Source: a virus. From it: DNA of 64,000 nucleotides. The translations under genes and the position numbers were made by a program. The stretch is from positions 62,001 through 126,000 of IMG/VR virus record IMGVR_UViG_3300021364_003460; one strand, 5' to 3'. Shown one piece after another: positions 1 to 7,582 of the stretch. Each line of letters starts with the position of its first letter. Positions within the stretch are counted from its first letter, which is position 1. A model generated the notes under the pieces. The model was not told the DNA's origin. It did not search any database and saw only the letters and a program-made list of their open reading frames with translations.

Positions 1-234
1 TTCTTCTTGAAATTTAGTTAGATAGTTGCCTGCATTGTAGCGGTGATTTTTAAGTTTCTTATAGCAACCTTCACAACTAGCTAAAGTATGTCTATCTAAA
101 ACAGTATAGTTTTCTTTGTTCTTACTAAAGATAAGTTTGAGAACTAGCTTTCTGTAACCAGCATTATCTTTAAGAACTGGGTAATGTTCAAGAAGAGAGT
201 TAGTTAACTCTTGAGATATTAATCTTTTTATCAT
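1..234 (-). CDS. Hypothetical protein, N-terminal 78 residues (runs off window)
   Basis: An open frame begins with the ATG at 234-232 and is still open at base 1, so only the N-terminus is visible. Residues of note are a short Cys pair (CEGCYKK) near residue 58 and many Lys/Asn. The following gene on the plus strand is divergent, so 235-292 should hold divergent promoters; it is very AT-rich, but I cannot assign boxes with confidence. No family is recognised from this fragment. Confidence 0.6.
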   Translation of the reverse strand, partial: MIKRLISQELTNSLLEHYPVLKDNAGYRKLVLKLIFSKNKENYTVLDRHTLASCEGCYKKLKNHRYNAGNYLTKFQEE

Positions 235-292
235 ATAATTAAAATATATATTGAGATTGGATTGAAATATATAAGTTAGACTTAGTAGTTAA

Positions 293-321
293 AGAGGGAG
301 TTATTAGAAGTAGCTGCCTCT
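293..321 (+). repeat. Intergenic hairpin followed by TATTTTAA
   Basis: Arms AGAGG (293-297) and CCTCT (317-321) pair, with a weaker inner AGTT/AGCT pairing. The 3' arm runs straight into TATTTTAATG. The same octamer follows hairpins elsewhere in the window (see 2822, 33823, 35290, 48812). It may be a weak terminator or an RNA-processing site. Confidence 0.45.
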
Positions 322-361
322 ATTTTAATGTATACATTTATAGTACCAAAAAGGGCTAGTT

Positions 362-511
362 ATGGCAAGGAGAAAGTGGGTTGAAAAAAGAATTAAAATA
401 AGCTTTTCACAAACAGAAATAGATAAATTAGAAGCTTATTGTGAAAAGCATGAAAGAGAATATAGTGATGTGATTAGAGAGCTAGTAAGAAATCTAAAAG
501 TGGAGGATTAA
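362..511 (+). CDS. Small ribbon-helix-helix (CopG/Arc-like) protein
   Basis: This is a 49-residue protein with a basic start (MARRKWVEKRIKISFSQ), then a helix rich in E, K and L (EIDKLEAYCEKHERE) and a second helix (YSDVIRELVRNL). The layout of one beta strand (RIKISFS) followed by two helices is the ribbon-helix-helix fold of CopG/Arc DNA-binding regulators. Such proteins dimerise and insert the paired strand into the DNA major groove. It lies two bases before the next gene, whose ribosome binding site (GGAGG, 502-506) sits in its 3' end. A role as an early transcriptional regulator is inferred. Confidence 0.7.
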   Translation: MARRKWVEKRIKISFSQTEIDKLEAYCEKHEREYSDVIRELVRNLKVED

Positions 512-513
512 AA

Positions 514-744
514 ATGACAACTTACATTGAAGTAGAATCAACCTTAGACTTGCATAATAAAGTAGATGAACTAATAGGAGACTTACCTATTGCTTGGTCT
601 ACTGCTAACAGATTACAGTATCCCCATGCAGAAGTAACTTATGAAACTTCTTATATTAATGGACTTAAAAAAGCTAAAGTTAGATTAGTTAAAGATGTAT
701 ATGATGAATCTAAAGTAGAGGAGTATGAGGTAACTTTAAAATGA
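514..744 (+). CDS. Hypothetical protein, 76 aa
   Basis: A short, acidic and Tyr-rich protein with alternating hydrophobic strands near its end (KAKVRLVKDVYDE), suggesting a small alpha/beta fold. It is preceded by a GGAGG ribosome binding site and ends overlapping the start of the cysteinyl-tRNA synthetase gene by four bases, so the two are co-translated. No family recognised. Confidence 0.7.
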   Translation: MTTYIEVESTLDLHNKVDELIGDLPIAWSTANRLQYPHAEVTYETSYINGLKKAKVRLVKDVYDESKVEEYEVTLK

Positions 745-1841
745 TTAACCTTTACCTTAAAGACAGTTTAACCAACCAACTAAAACTGTTTACTCCTATT
801 CAACCTAACCATGTAAACATATATGCTTGTGGAATAACCCCTTATGATTTCTCTCATATAGGTCATGCTAGATCAGCTATTACATGGGATATTTTAATCA
901 GGTATTTAAAGTACCTTGGTTATTCAGTCAACTACATTAACAACGTAACTGACATAGATGACAAGATTATTGAGAAAGCAAAAGTTAATAATGCTCCTGC
1001 TTTAGAAGTTAGTGATTACTACTTTAAAGAATATCAGAAAGAGTTAGCAGCTTTAAATGTGATACCTGCTGATAACTACCCTAAAGTTAGTGAAAATATA
1101 CCTCATATTATTAAGTTTATTCAAGAGTTAATTGCTAAAGAGGCAGCTTATGTGGCAGGAGATGGAGTTTACTTTAACCTCAACTCAGCAGCTAACTACG
1201 GTAAATTATCTAACAGAGATAGTCAAAGTTGCAGCTATCAAGACTTTGCTTTATGGAAATTAACTAAAGATAATGGCTGGGATAGTCTTTGGGGTTATGG
1301 TAGACCCGGCTGGCATATTGAGTGTTCTACATTTATAAAAATTTATATAGGAGATACAGTAGATATACATTGTGGAGGTAGTGATTTAGTATTTCCACAT
1401 CATGAGAATGAAATAGCACAGTCAGAAACCTTAACTGGTAAACCTTTAGCAAACTATTGGTTACATAATGGTATGGTTAAAATTGATGGTAAAAAGATGT
1501 CTAAGTCATTAGGTAATACTATTACTATCAAAGATGTGTTAGCTAAATATCATCCTCACACTCTTAGAATGTTATTCCTACAAACTGGGTATCACAAACC
1601 AGTTAACATTACAGAAGAGTCTTTAAAGGCTGCTGAAAATGCTTATCTTAAATTAGAGAAATCTGCTAACTTATCTCATACTTATATACTATCTGAAGAA
1701 AATCCTTACCTTAAAAAGTTTGAAGAATATATGTCAGACGACTTAAATACAGCTAAGGTATCTGCACTAATGTTTAAGTTAGCTAAAGAAAAAAAGTATT
1801 CTATTTTAAAACAAATAATGAATTTAGTTGGATTACTATGA
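741..1841 (+). CDS. cysS: Cysteinyl-tRNA synthetase, C-terminally shortened
   Basis: Class I aminoacyl-tRNA synthetase that would charge tRNA-Cys with cysteine. Visible are the HIGH signature (HIGH at residues 39-42, after ACGITPYDF), the KMSKS loop (252-256), and the zinc/cysteine-binding residues C30, C195 and H220. These match the catalytic core of bacterial CysRS. At 366 residues it is about 95 shorter than usual: the helical DALR region is cut short and the C-terminal anticodon-binding domain is absent. The reading frame closes cleanly with an ATGA overlap into the next gene, so the shortening looks stable rather than a recent break. It may be a reduced CysRS or a paralogue with another substrate, as MshC is in actinobacteria. 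Confidence 0.9.
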   Translation: MINLYLKDSLTNQLKLFTPIQPNHVNIYACGITPYDFSHIGHARSAITWDILIRYLKYLGYSVNYINNVTDIDDKIIEKAKVNNAPALEVSDYYFKEYQKELAALNVIPADNYPKVSENIPHIIKFIQELIAKEAAYVAGDGVYFNLNSAANYGKLSNRDSQSCSYQDFALWKLTKDNGWDSLWGYGRPGWHIECSTFIKIYIGDTVDIHCGGSDLVFPHHENEIAQSETLTGKPLANYWLHNGMVKIDGKKMSKSLGNTITIKDVLAKYHPHTLRMLFLQTGYHKPVNITEESLKAAENAYLKLEKSANLSHTYILSEENPYLKKFEEYMSDDLNTAKVSALMFKLAKEKKYSILKQIMNLVGLL

Positions 1842-2044
1842 GTAGAAAGCAAACAATAGAATTAGAGTGGTTTAATATAGAAGATAAAGAACCTGACCCT
1901 TTAACTCCTATAATTACAGATTGGGACTATTCATACATTTTAGTAAAAGAAGAAGATAGTGGATACTATGTTAAGGCTAATGACGTAGATGACTTTTCAA
2001 TAACCAAAAGTGATTTTACAGAGTGGGCTTACTATCCTTTTTAA
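1838..2044 (+). CDS. Hypothetical acidic protein, 68 aa
   Basis: Starts inside the cysS stop codon (ATGA overlap). The sequence is acidic and aromatic, with a front motif (EWFNIEDKEPDP) and an end motif (FTEWAYYPF) that faintly recall the W...P / THWMPLP frame of DUF551 proteins such as the one at 61845. The similarity is too weak to assign. Confidence 0.65.
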   Translation: MSRKQTIELEWFNIEDKEPDPLTPIITDWDYSYILVKEEDSGYYVKANDVDDFSITKSDFTEWAYYPF

Positions 2045-2047
2045 AAT

Positions 2048-2323
2048 ATGAATAGTTGGATTGCAGATTACTTTGTAGATAGCTTTAAAAGTATAGCTTC
2101 TGAACTACCTAGCTATTCTCTCTGTAAAATAAATAAAATATTAGTAGATGAAATGCTAAGTAGGTATGATAAACTTAATCAGCAAACTAATCTATCTACT
2201 AAGGAACAAAAAGAGCTGACTCTAATTAAAGACTTTATTAGAAAAGAGGATACTAGAATTGTAGAGTCTGGTAAATTGGAAGATAGAATTAATAAATATT
2301 TGGATGAACATTTACCTAAATAA
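2048..2323 (+). CDS. Hypothetical helical protein, 91 aa
   Basis: Predicted all-helical, charged, with a run of heptad-like Leu/Lys/Glu in its second half (KELTLIKDFIRKED). It begins three bases after the previous stop, in the same operon. No family recognised. Confidence 0.65.
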   Translation: MNSWIADYFVDSFKSIASELPSYSLCKINKILVDEMLSRYDKLNQQTNLSTKEQKELTLIKDFIRKEDTRIVESGKLEDRINKYLDEHLPK

Positions 2324-2328
2324 AACTT

Positions 2329-2400
2329 ATGTTTACAATCTTTATGTTAACTTGTATAGTAGTCTTTTATATGATAGCAATGAATCTATTATCTGATTAG
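2329..2400 (+). CDS. Possible 23-aa single-span membrane peptide
   Basis: An ATG-TAG frame of 23 codons encodes a nearly continuous hydrophobic segment (FMLTCIVVFYMIAMNLL). It follows the preceding gene by five bases with no clear ribosome binding site. It may be a real membrane micropeptide or chance. Confidence 0.3.
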   Translation: MFTIFMLTCIVVFYMIAMNLLSD

Positions 2401-2471
2401 TATTGCATTCTAAACAAACATAAGCTACTATAGTTAAACATTAAAATAAACAATTAAATATAAAACTAAAT

Positions 2472-2792
2472 ATGGATAGTACATTAGAAAGCCAAGTTAT
2501 TGAAACAGTTTACCCAGAAGGTAGCCCTTGTGCTAGTGGAGCTTGTCCCATGCCTGCTGAATTAGAAGTAGAAGAAACTCTAATTGCTAAAAATGACTTA
2601 GTAATCTTCAATCTTAGAGGTAATGTACGCTCAGGTAAAGTAATATCTAAAGGTAAAGTTCACTTAGGTATTGATACTATTGGTATGAAGTCTAATACTA
2701 AAATTCCTGTTACTACAGAATTAGTTCCTATGACAGTATTTGTAGAGAAAGCTATCTTAGATAGTTTGGAAGCTGAAGTAGAAGCAGCTTAA
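2472..2792 (+). CDS. Hypothetical protein, 106 aa
   Basis: An acidic N-terminus with a Cys/Pro-rich turn (CASGACPMP, residues about 20-28) is followed by a strand-rich core (LVIFNLRGNVRSGKVISKG) that could form a small beta barrel. It sits alone between AT-rich spacers and is followed by the hairpin at 2822. Family unknown. Confidence 0.7.
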   Translation: MDSTLESQVIETVYPEGSPCASGACPMPAELEVEETLIAKNDLVIFNLRGNVRSGKVISKGKVHLGIDTIGMKSNTKIPVTTELVPMTVFVEKAILDSLEAEVEAA

Positions 2793-2821
2793 ATATAATT
2801 AGTAAAATACAGTAAACAAAA

Positions 2822-2841
2822 AGCTCTCTATTAAGGGAGCT
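2822..2841 (+). terminator. Hairpin plus TATTTTAATG abutting a start codon
   Basis: AGCTCTCT pairs with AGGGAGCT (8 bp, one G-U) around an ATTA loop. The octamer TATTTTAA (2841-2848) follows at once and its last A is the A of the next start codon. This could terminate the upstream gene or restrict access to the downstream start. Confidence 0.5.
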
Positions 2842-2847
2842 ATTTTA

Positions 2848-3108
2848 ATGTCTACTAAAGGATACATATACTTCATAGTTGACTATGACAAGAGAGAAGT
2901 TAAAATAGGGTATTCAAAACACCCTCAACAAAGACTAAAAGAACTAAAAACTTCTAACTCTGGTAATCTTGTATTAGCTAAAGTAGTACCTGGAACTAGA
3001 ATAGATGAAAAGAAATATCATAGAGTTTTCTGTCATAGTAGAATACGTAGAGAGTGGTTTCAGTTAACTCTAGAAATAGAAGAGTTTATAAATAGAGAAG
3101 CTGCATGA
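2848..3108 (+). CDS. Mug113/T5orf172-type GIY-YIG-like protein
   Basis: An 86-residue protein with the order typical of Mug113/T5orf172 domains, a branch of the GIY-YIG nuclease superfamily. It has an N-terminal strand GYIYFIV, then VKIGYSKHPQQRLKELKTSN (V-K-I-G-x-S...R), then a His-containing helix and the EWF motif (RREWFQL). Members act as small nucleases or DNA-binding modules and are frequent in phages. The gene is nearly the bare domain with nothing appended. Its start lies in the hairpin/TATTTTAATG element and its stop overlaps the next gene. Confidence 0.8.
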   Translation: MSTKGYIYFIVDYDKREVKIGYSKHPQQRLKELKTSNSGNLVLAKVVPGTRIDEKKYHRVFCHSRIRREWFQLTLEIEEFINREAA

Positions 3109-3338
3109 ATTTAAAAGAGCATTATAAATGGAAAGAGTATATTAATCTACCTTTAATAGAACTTATAAAAGAATATGAAACTTGGATAGATGATATAGCT
3201 AAAGAAGAAATATCTTATAAAATCTATCAATATTATTTAAAACATAAATGTTTAACCGTTAAACAAAAAGAACAAATAGTTGCTAAATTGGTAGACTTAT
3301 ATGTTATATATGATTTAGATGAAGGCATGGTTATATGA
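3105..3338 (+). CDS. Hypothetical helical protein, 77 aa
   Basis: Overlaps its neighbours at both ends by four bases. It is helical and charged, with several Tyr/Trp. No family recognised. Confidence 0.65.
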   Translation: MNLKEHYKWKEYINLPLIELIKEYETWIDDIAKEEISYKIYQYYLKHKCLTVKQKEQIVAKLVDLYVIYDLDEGMVI

Positions 3339-4402
3339 ATCTAGGTATTTACATATCTAACTTAAAGTGTTTTGAAAAGTATGAAGATGCTAATGTTATC
3401 TTTCAGTTGTCTTCCACTTTTGAACATACTATGTCTAAAAAACTGGATAAGTATGTTGAAAGTAAAGTGCACTACAATTTTGATATAACTAATAATCCTA
3501 AATTTATTACTACATACACAAGAGAATTTGAGAAGACTCAATCTCTACCTACTGTTAATGAAAAATGTAATAAAATGTTTAATTATTACAGACCTACATA
3601 TAACTTAGAAACTGGAGAGTACAACATCTTTCCTGGTAGGGATTATCTTTTACATTACAAACTTCTGTATAGTTATCAAAGTAATAAGCTTAATGCAGCC
3701 TCTAAATTACAGAATCCTAGAGAGATTGATCTACCAGGTATTCCTCATCATTTAATATGGGATAGTTTAAAAGTACCAACTAATCTTAATAAGACTGTAA
3801 TTTTAGGTTATGTAGAAGCTTTCCATGATTTAGAGCCAGATGCTTGGGGAGAGCTTCATTATGATAAGAATTATGAGTTTGGTTGGTGGAATCATGTTAA
3901 TAAACCTATTACTTTATTAGGATGTAATTATAGTTATTGGGGTGATATCTCCTCAGTTCTCATTCATAAGTTAGCTAGCTATGGGGTAGAAAATGTACTT
4001 TACATAGGTAAATTAACTTCACTAAATGGAGTATCTGCTCATCTTAGTTCTATTGTTTCAGGTAACATATCCTATCTTAAAGGAGAAATGATTGATTGGA
4101 ATAGTAATAACTTATGTAGTGAGCTAAACCTACCTCAAGTTAGACACTATACTTTACCCAGTCACATGCTAGAGACTAAAGCATGGGCAGTAAAAGCTAG
4201 AACTATGTTTGATATTACTGATAGTAAGATTGGTTACATGGCTAAACAATCTATTAACTGTGGTATTAATTTTGGCTATATAGGTTTGATTACTAGATAC
4301 CTATTTAATGAAGAGAATGAATTAGATATACATAAGTTTAAAAGTAAGAAAAGAAAGTCATTTAGTAATATAAAAGATTTAGTTAAAAAGCTACCTATAT
4401 GA
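3335..4402 (+). CDS. Hypothetical alpha/beta enzyme-like protein, 355 aa
   Basis: A mid-sized soluble protein with strand-helix alternation in its centre (TVILGYVEAFHDL, PITLLGCNYSYWG, VENVLYIGKLTSL) that resembles a Rossmann-like core, and a basic tail (KSKKRKSF). An expected catalytic signature is not evident. It overlaps its neighbours at both ends by four bases, so it belongs to the same translated unit. Function unknown. Confidence 0.75.
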   Translation: MNLGIYISNLKCFEKYEDANVIFQLSSTFEHTMSKKLDKYVESKVHYNFDITNNPKFITTYTREFEKTQSLPTVNEKCNKMFNYYRPTYNLETGEYNIFPGRDYLLHYKLLYSYQSNKLNAASKLQNPREIDLPGIPHHLIWDSLKVPTNLNKTVILGYVEAFHDLEPDAWGELHYDKNYEFGWWNHVNKPITLLGCNYSYWGDISSVLIHKLASYGVENVLYIGKLTSLNGVSAHLSSIVSGNISYLKGEMIDWNSNNLCSELNLPQVRHYTLPSHMLETKAWAVKARTMFDITDSKIGYMAKQSINCGINFGYIGLITRYLFNEENELDIHKFKSKKRKSFSNIKDLVKKLPI

Positions 4403-4587
4403 CTACAAAACAACAAATAGAAAAGTTTAGACAATACTGGGGTATTTCTGAAGTAGAAATGTCTAAGTTGCAACAGTTAATTATAGATGATTTTCTAGAA
4501 ATAAAGAAAGCTAAGTTAGAAAAACAGTTAGAAGAATACTGTAGTCAGATTACTTTTACTAACTATCATGGAGAAGTATTGTGGTAG
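4399..4587 (+). CDS. Hypothetical helical protein, 62 aa
   Basis: Linked by an ATGA overlap to the preceding gene. Mostly one or two amphipathic helices (DDFLEIKKAKLEKQLEEY) with coiled-coil character. No family recognised. Confidence 0.65.
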   Translation: MTTKQQIEKFRQYWGISEVEMSKLQQLIIDDFLEIKKAKLEKQLEEYCSQITFTNYHGEVLW

Positions 4588-4600
4588 ATAAAAGGATAAC

Positions 4601-4780
4601 ATGAGTTAACCTTTTAGAAGTGAAGCCTACAGTAAAGAGTTTGATTTAGCAGATGATGGATTAAAGTTAACAGATGTTACTGAGGTGTTTGATTCTGCTG
4701 CTGATGCTATGATAGAAGACTTCAACATTCCTACAGATGAAGAAGTCACAGCAGTGTTTATTAGAGAGGTAAGTGAATGA
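4601..4780 (+). pseudogene. 60-codon gene with in-frame TAA at codon 3
   Basis: An AAAGGA ribosome binding site precedes ATG-AGT-TAA. After that stop the same frame stays open for 56 codons (PFRSEAYSKEF...FIREVSE) and ends in an ATGA overlap with the next gene. That junction is normal for intact genes here. A CAA to TAA change would explain the stop. The product, if made, is a small acidic protein of unknown function. Confidence 0.55.
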
Positions 4781-5226
4781 GAGGTACTTTAAGTTTACGC
4801 AACAACACTATAACAGTAAACCAAAAGTATAGATGTACAGATGCTATACTAGTTGATTTTATTACTCACCTTACATTGAACGCCCCTCCAGAGAATACTG
4901 TTACTGCTGACAGAGGTAGCTTTCAAGAGTTAGAGCAATACCTAGCAGCTAACTTTCCTGAGTATACCTTTGGATTTAAGTTAGATAAAGTAGCTCAACC
5001 CGCCAGCTTTGATAAGCTAGATAAACCCTTCTTGATAACAGAAGATTGGGTTTACTTTCAGATGTATCAAGGAGGTTTAAGACAACCTAACTTATTCCTA
5101 CTAGTAATCTCAGAAGCTAAGTCTTTAATAGAAAAAGTTAAAGGTAAACAAAGTTATCTCATCTTGAAATGTGTAGAAGACAAAGGTAAAGTCAAGTTAG
5201 TTGAAGTAAAAGATAACTATTTGTAG
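4777..5226 (+). CDS. Hypothetical protein, 149 aa
   Basis: An alpha/beta protein with a basic, strand-like N-terminus (GTLSLRNNTITVNQKYR) and C-terminal strands (LILKCVEDKGKVKLVEV). It starts in the stop of the interrupted frame at 4601. No recognised domain. Confidence 0.7.
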   Translation: MRGTLSLRNNTITVNQKYRCTDAILVDFITHLTLNAPPENTVTADRGSFQELEQYLAANFPEYTFGFKLDKVAQPASFDKLDKPFLITEDWVYFQMYQGGLRQPNLFLLVISEAKSLIEKVKGKQSYLILKCVEDKGKVKLVEVKDNYL

Positions 5227-5247
5227 TTAGTTTAAGCTGGCTGAAAT

Positions 5248-5928
5248 ATGTCAGCTATATCATATATGAAAAAAGTAACAATATGGAAAGCTATAGATAG
5301 CACAAAGTTTAGTAATGCAGCAGATTGTATTACTTATGAAAGTAAAATAAACCCTCAATATAAAGAGTACCTTACAATTACAGATTACTTAAAAGATATT
5401 TATGCTAGAGTAACTGTTCAACTTTATAAACACTATCTTACTAAAATGAATAATAGTTGGTCTTGCCTGTTGAGAAGTAGACAAGATTACGGTTACAAAA
5501 TAGCCCACTGGGTAAAGATTTTAGAGAATAATAGAGCTATTTGGGATTACACTAAAGTTCCAGCCAATATACCTTTAAGTGAGTTTATTTATAATAGAAA
5601 TCTTATTCAATCTAATTGTAGTGAGGTAGTTCAAATATACTTACCAAAGAAGCTGCTAACTTTAGACGTATTAGAAGATGTCTCTGAACAAGTAAAGTAT
5701 AAAGTTAATAATATTGAAGGATTTTATAAAGTTAGAATTGAATATGTAAGTTCTACTGTTTTTAGAGGTGCCTCTTTGTACTTATATACTTTAACTAATA
5801 AGAACAAGTTAACTTATGAAATTAGTAGAAGTTTGTATGATGTCTACTCAATCAAAGCTTACGTAAATGACACACCCACTACTTTAAAAGAACAGTATAA
5901 GAAGCTAATTATAGATTTACAAACATGA
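5248..5928 (+). CDS. Hypothetical protein, 226 aa
   Basis: Tyr/Lys-rich soluble protein with mixed secondary structure. No motif or family recognised. Its stop is overlapped by the start of the interrupted frame at 5925. Confidence 0.7.
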   Translation: MSAISYMKKVTIWKAIDSTKFSNAADCITYESKINPQYKEYLTITDYLKDIYARVTVQLYKHYLTKMNNSWSCLLRSRQDYGYKIAHWVKILENNRAIWDYTKVPANIPLSEFIYNRNLIQSNCSEVVQIYLPKKLLTLDVLEDVSEQVKYKVNNIEGFYKVRIEYVSSTVFRGASLYLYTLTNKNKLTYEISRSLYDVYSIKAYVNDTPTTLKEQYKKLIIDLQT

Positions 5929-6110
5929 AAGGAAATATAGAAAAGGGTGAACACTATGTTATAGATAGTAAACCTTATGAAGACACTACTTAGTTAGAGA
6001 GAATAGAGTTTAAAGATGGAGAGATAGTTTATACAAAAGACTATGTATTAGTAGATAGTGAAGAGGTTAACTTTCTTATTTTAGATGGAACTATATTAGT
6101 GAATTATTAA
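5925..6110 (+). pseudogene. 62-codon gene with in-frame TAG at codon 23
   Basis: The ATG overlaps the previous stop (ATGA). The frame reads 22 codons to a TAG at 5991-5993 and then continues open for 38 codons (LERIEFKDGEIV...LDGTILVNY) to TAA. The downstream half has the residue make-up of real protein. A CAG to TAG change (Gln) would explain it. It lies directly before the polymerase gene. Confidence 0.5.
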
Positions 6111-6112
6111 AA

Positions 6113-7582
6113 TTGAATATGCTTCAACTTACAGTTGGAAAGGAAGTAGATTACTTTTACATAACTAATGCTTCTGATTTAATAGAGGCAGTTAACAATA
6201 TTGAAAAAGCATTAGAATCTACAGATAAAATACTTGCAGTAGATACAGAAACCTATCCTTTATATAACATTTATGGAGATAGAGCTGATTTTAGAGACCC
6301 ACACACAACAGCTACTAGATTAATACAGGTCAATGTATCTTATAATAATACTCCTTATATCTTTGACTTCTTAAAAATAGGTAGAGAAGGTTTTCAACCT
6401 TTAGTTGATTTATTAATGAGGAAAGATATAAGAAAAGTAGGTCACAATTTTAAGTATGATATTAAGCAACTTAAAGCAAGTTTAAATGTGTGGCTACCTA
6501 ACTCCTGGTGTACTTTGGTGATGGCAGCTAGAGTTAATGTATGTACTGGATTCAGAGCAGGTCAAATGAGAGGTAACTCTTTAAAAGCATTAGCTAGAGA
6601 TTACTTTGGTATTGATTTATCTAAAACAGAACAAAAATCAGACTGGTCTAATCCTAATCTTGCTTCTGAACAGTTAGAATATGCTGCTTTAGATGTTAGT
6701 AAAGGAAAAAGCCATACTCAACTAAAGCATTCTGTACTGCTAGATTTATATTATCTATTTCACAATCTACTTTATACTCCTGCACCTAAAGGTTTTGGAG
6801 GTCACTGTAAACTTAAAGACTTTAAAGAACCTATTGAAGTAGACCAAGCAGCTAACTCTATACTTGCTAAGATTGAGTATAATGGAATGCCAGTATCTAA
6901 GAAGATGCTAGACCTAATTTACTCTACAGCTAGTAAAGAAGTAGAAGAATTAAAGTTGTATCTTTGTAAGAGCTTTGGTTTACCTATTCAACAAGCACTT
7001 GATTATACAGATGAAGGGGCTAAAGTAATCACTATTCTTAGTGAGGAAACTCAAAAGACTCTCAATAATCCTAAGAAACTAGTACAATTAGTTAATAAGA
7101 CTTTGAAGAAACAAGGGATTGAGTTAACTAATGTATTGTCAGATTCACTAGAGGAAGCTTTGAAGAAACTAAAAGCTAAAGAGTCTGAAGAAGAGCCTGA
7201 TGAAGAAGAGGAGTTTTATTGGGAAGATGAGGAGGAAAGCGTAGAGTGGAATATAGATTTAATAGACAAATTAATTAAGTATAAAGAGTTAAGTAAATTA
7301 GTTAGTATTGACTATAGAAAGTTGATTAACCCTGTTACTGGTAGAGTTCATAGTAGTTATCAATGTATTGGTGCTAGTACAGGTAGAATGAGTAGTGGAG
7401 GTAAAGGTAGCTTTAATGTGCAACAGATTTCGAGTAAAACAGTAGTTATAGAAATAGAAGAAACTGATCATCCTTATATCAGTTCTTCTCAAATAAACTT
7501 TACGCAGCTTTCTGACTTAGAAGATAATCTTGAGATTGATAAAACTGTTGAGCTTTGTCATACTTCCTCTGCATATAAATAG
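6113..7582 (+). CDS. polA: Family A DNA polymerase, N-terminal part (3'-5' exonuclease and start of polymerase domain)
   Basis: Encodes the proofreading half and the beginning of the palm/thumb of a PolA-type replicative DNA polymerase. Exo I is at D44/E46 (AVDTETYP), Exo II at N112/D116 (VGHNFKYDIKQL) and Exo III at Y190/D194 (YAALDV). Exo III is followed by an unusual 12-residue insert before VLLDLYYLF. An acidic linker (about residues 356-377) precedes the polymerase start (TGRVHSSY...STGRMSSGG...NVQQIS, residues 409-440). Family similarity stops near residue 441. The last 48 residues look unrelated and overlap an antisense homing endonuclease gene. The rest of the polymerase resumes at 8448. 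The two parts probably act as a split enzyme, unless RNA processing joins them. Confidence 0.9.
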   Translation: MNMLQLTVGKEVDYFYITNASDLIEAVNNIEKALESTDKILAVDTETYPLYNIYGDRADFRDPHTTATRLIQVNVSYNNTPYIFDFLKIGREGFQPLVDLLMRKDIRKVGHNFKYDIKQLKASLNVWLPNSWCTLVMAARVNVCTGFRAGQMRGNSLKALARDYFGIDLSKTEQKSDWSNPNLASEQLEYAALDVSKGKSHTQLKHSVLLDLYYLFHNLLYTPAPKGFGGHCKLKDFKEPIEVDQAANSILAKIEYNGMPVSKKMLDLIYSTASKEVEELKLYLCKSFGLPIQQALDYTDEGAKVITILSEETQKTLNNPKKLVQLVNKTLKKQGIELTNVLSDSLEEALKKLKAKESEEEPDEEEEFYWEDEEESVEWNIDLIDKLIKYKELSKLVSIDYRKLINPVTGRVHSSYQCIGASTGRMSSGGKGSFNVQQISSKTVVIEIEETDHPYISSSQINFTQLSDLEDNLEIDKTVELCHTSSAYK

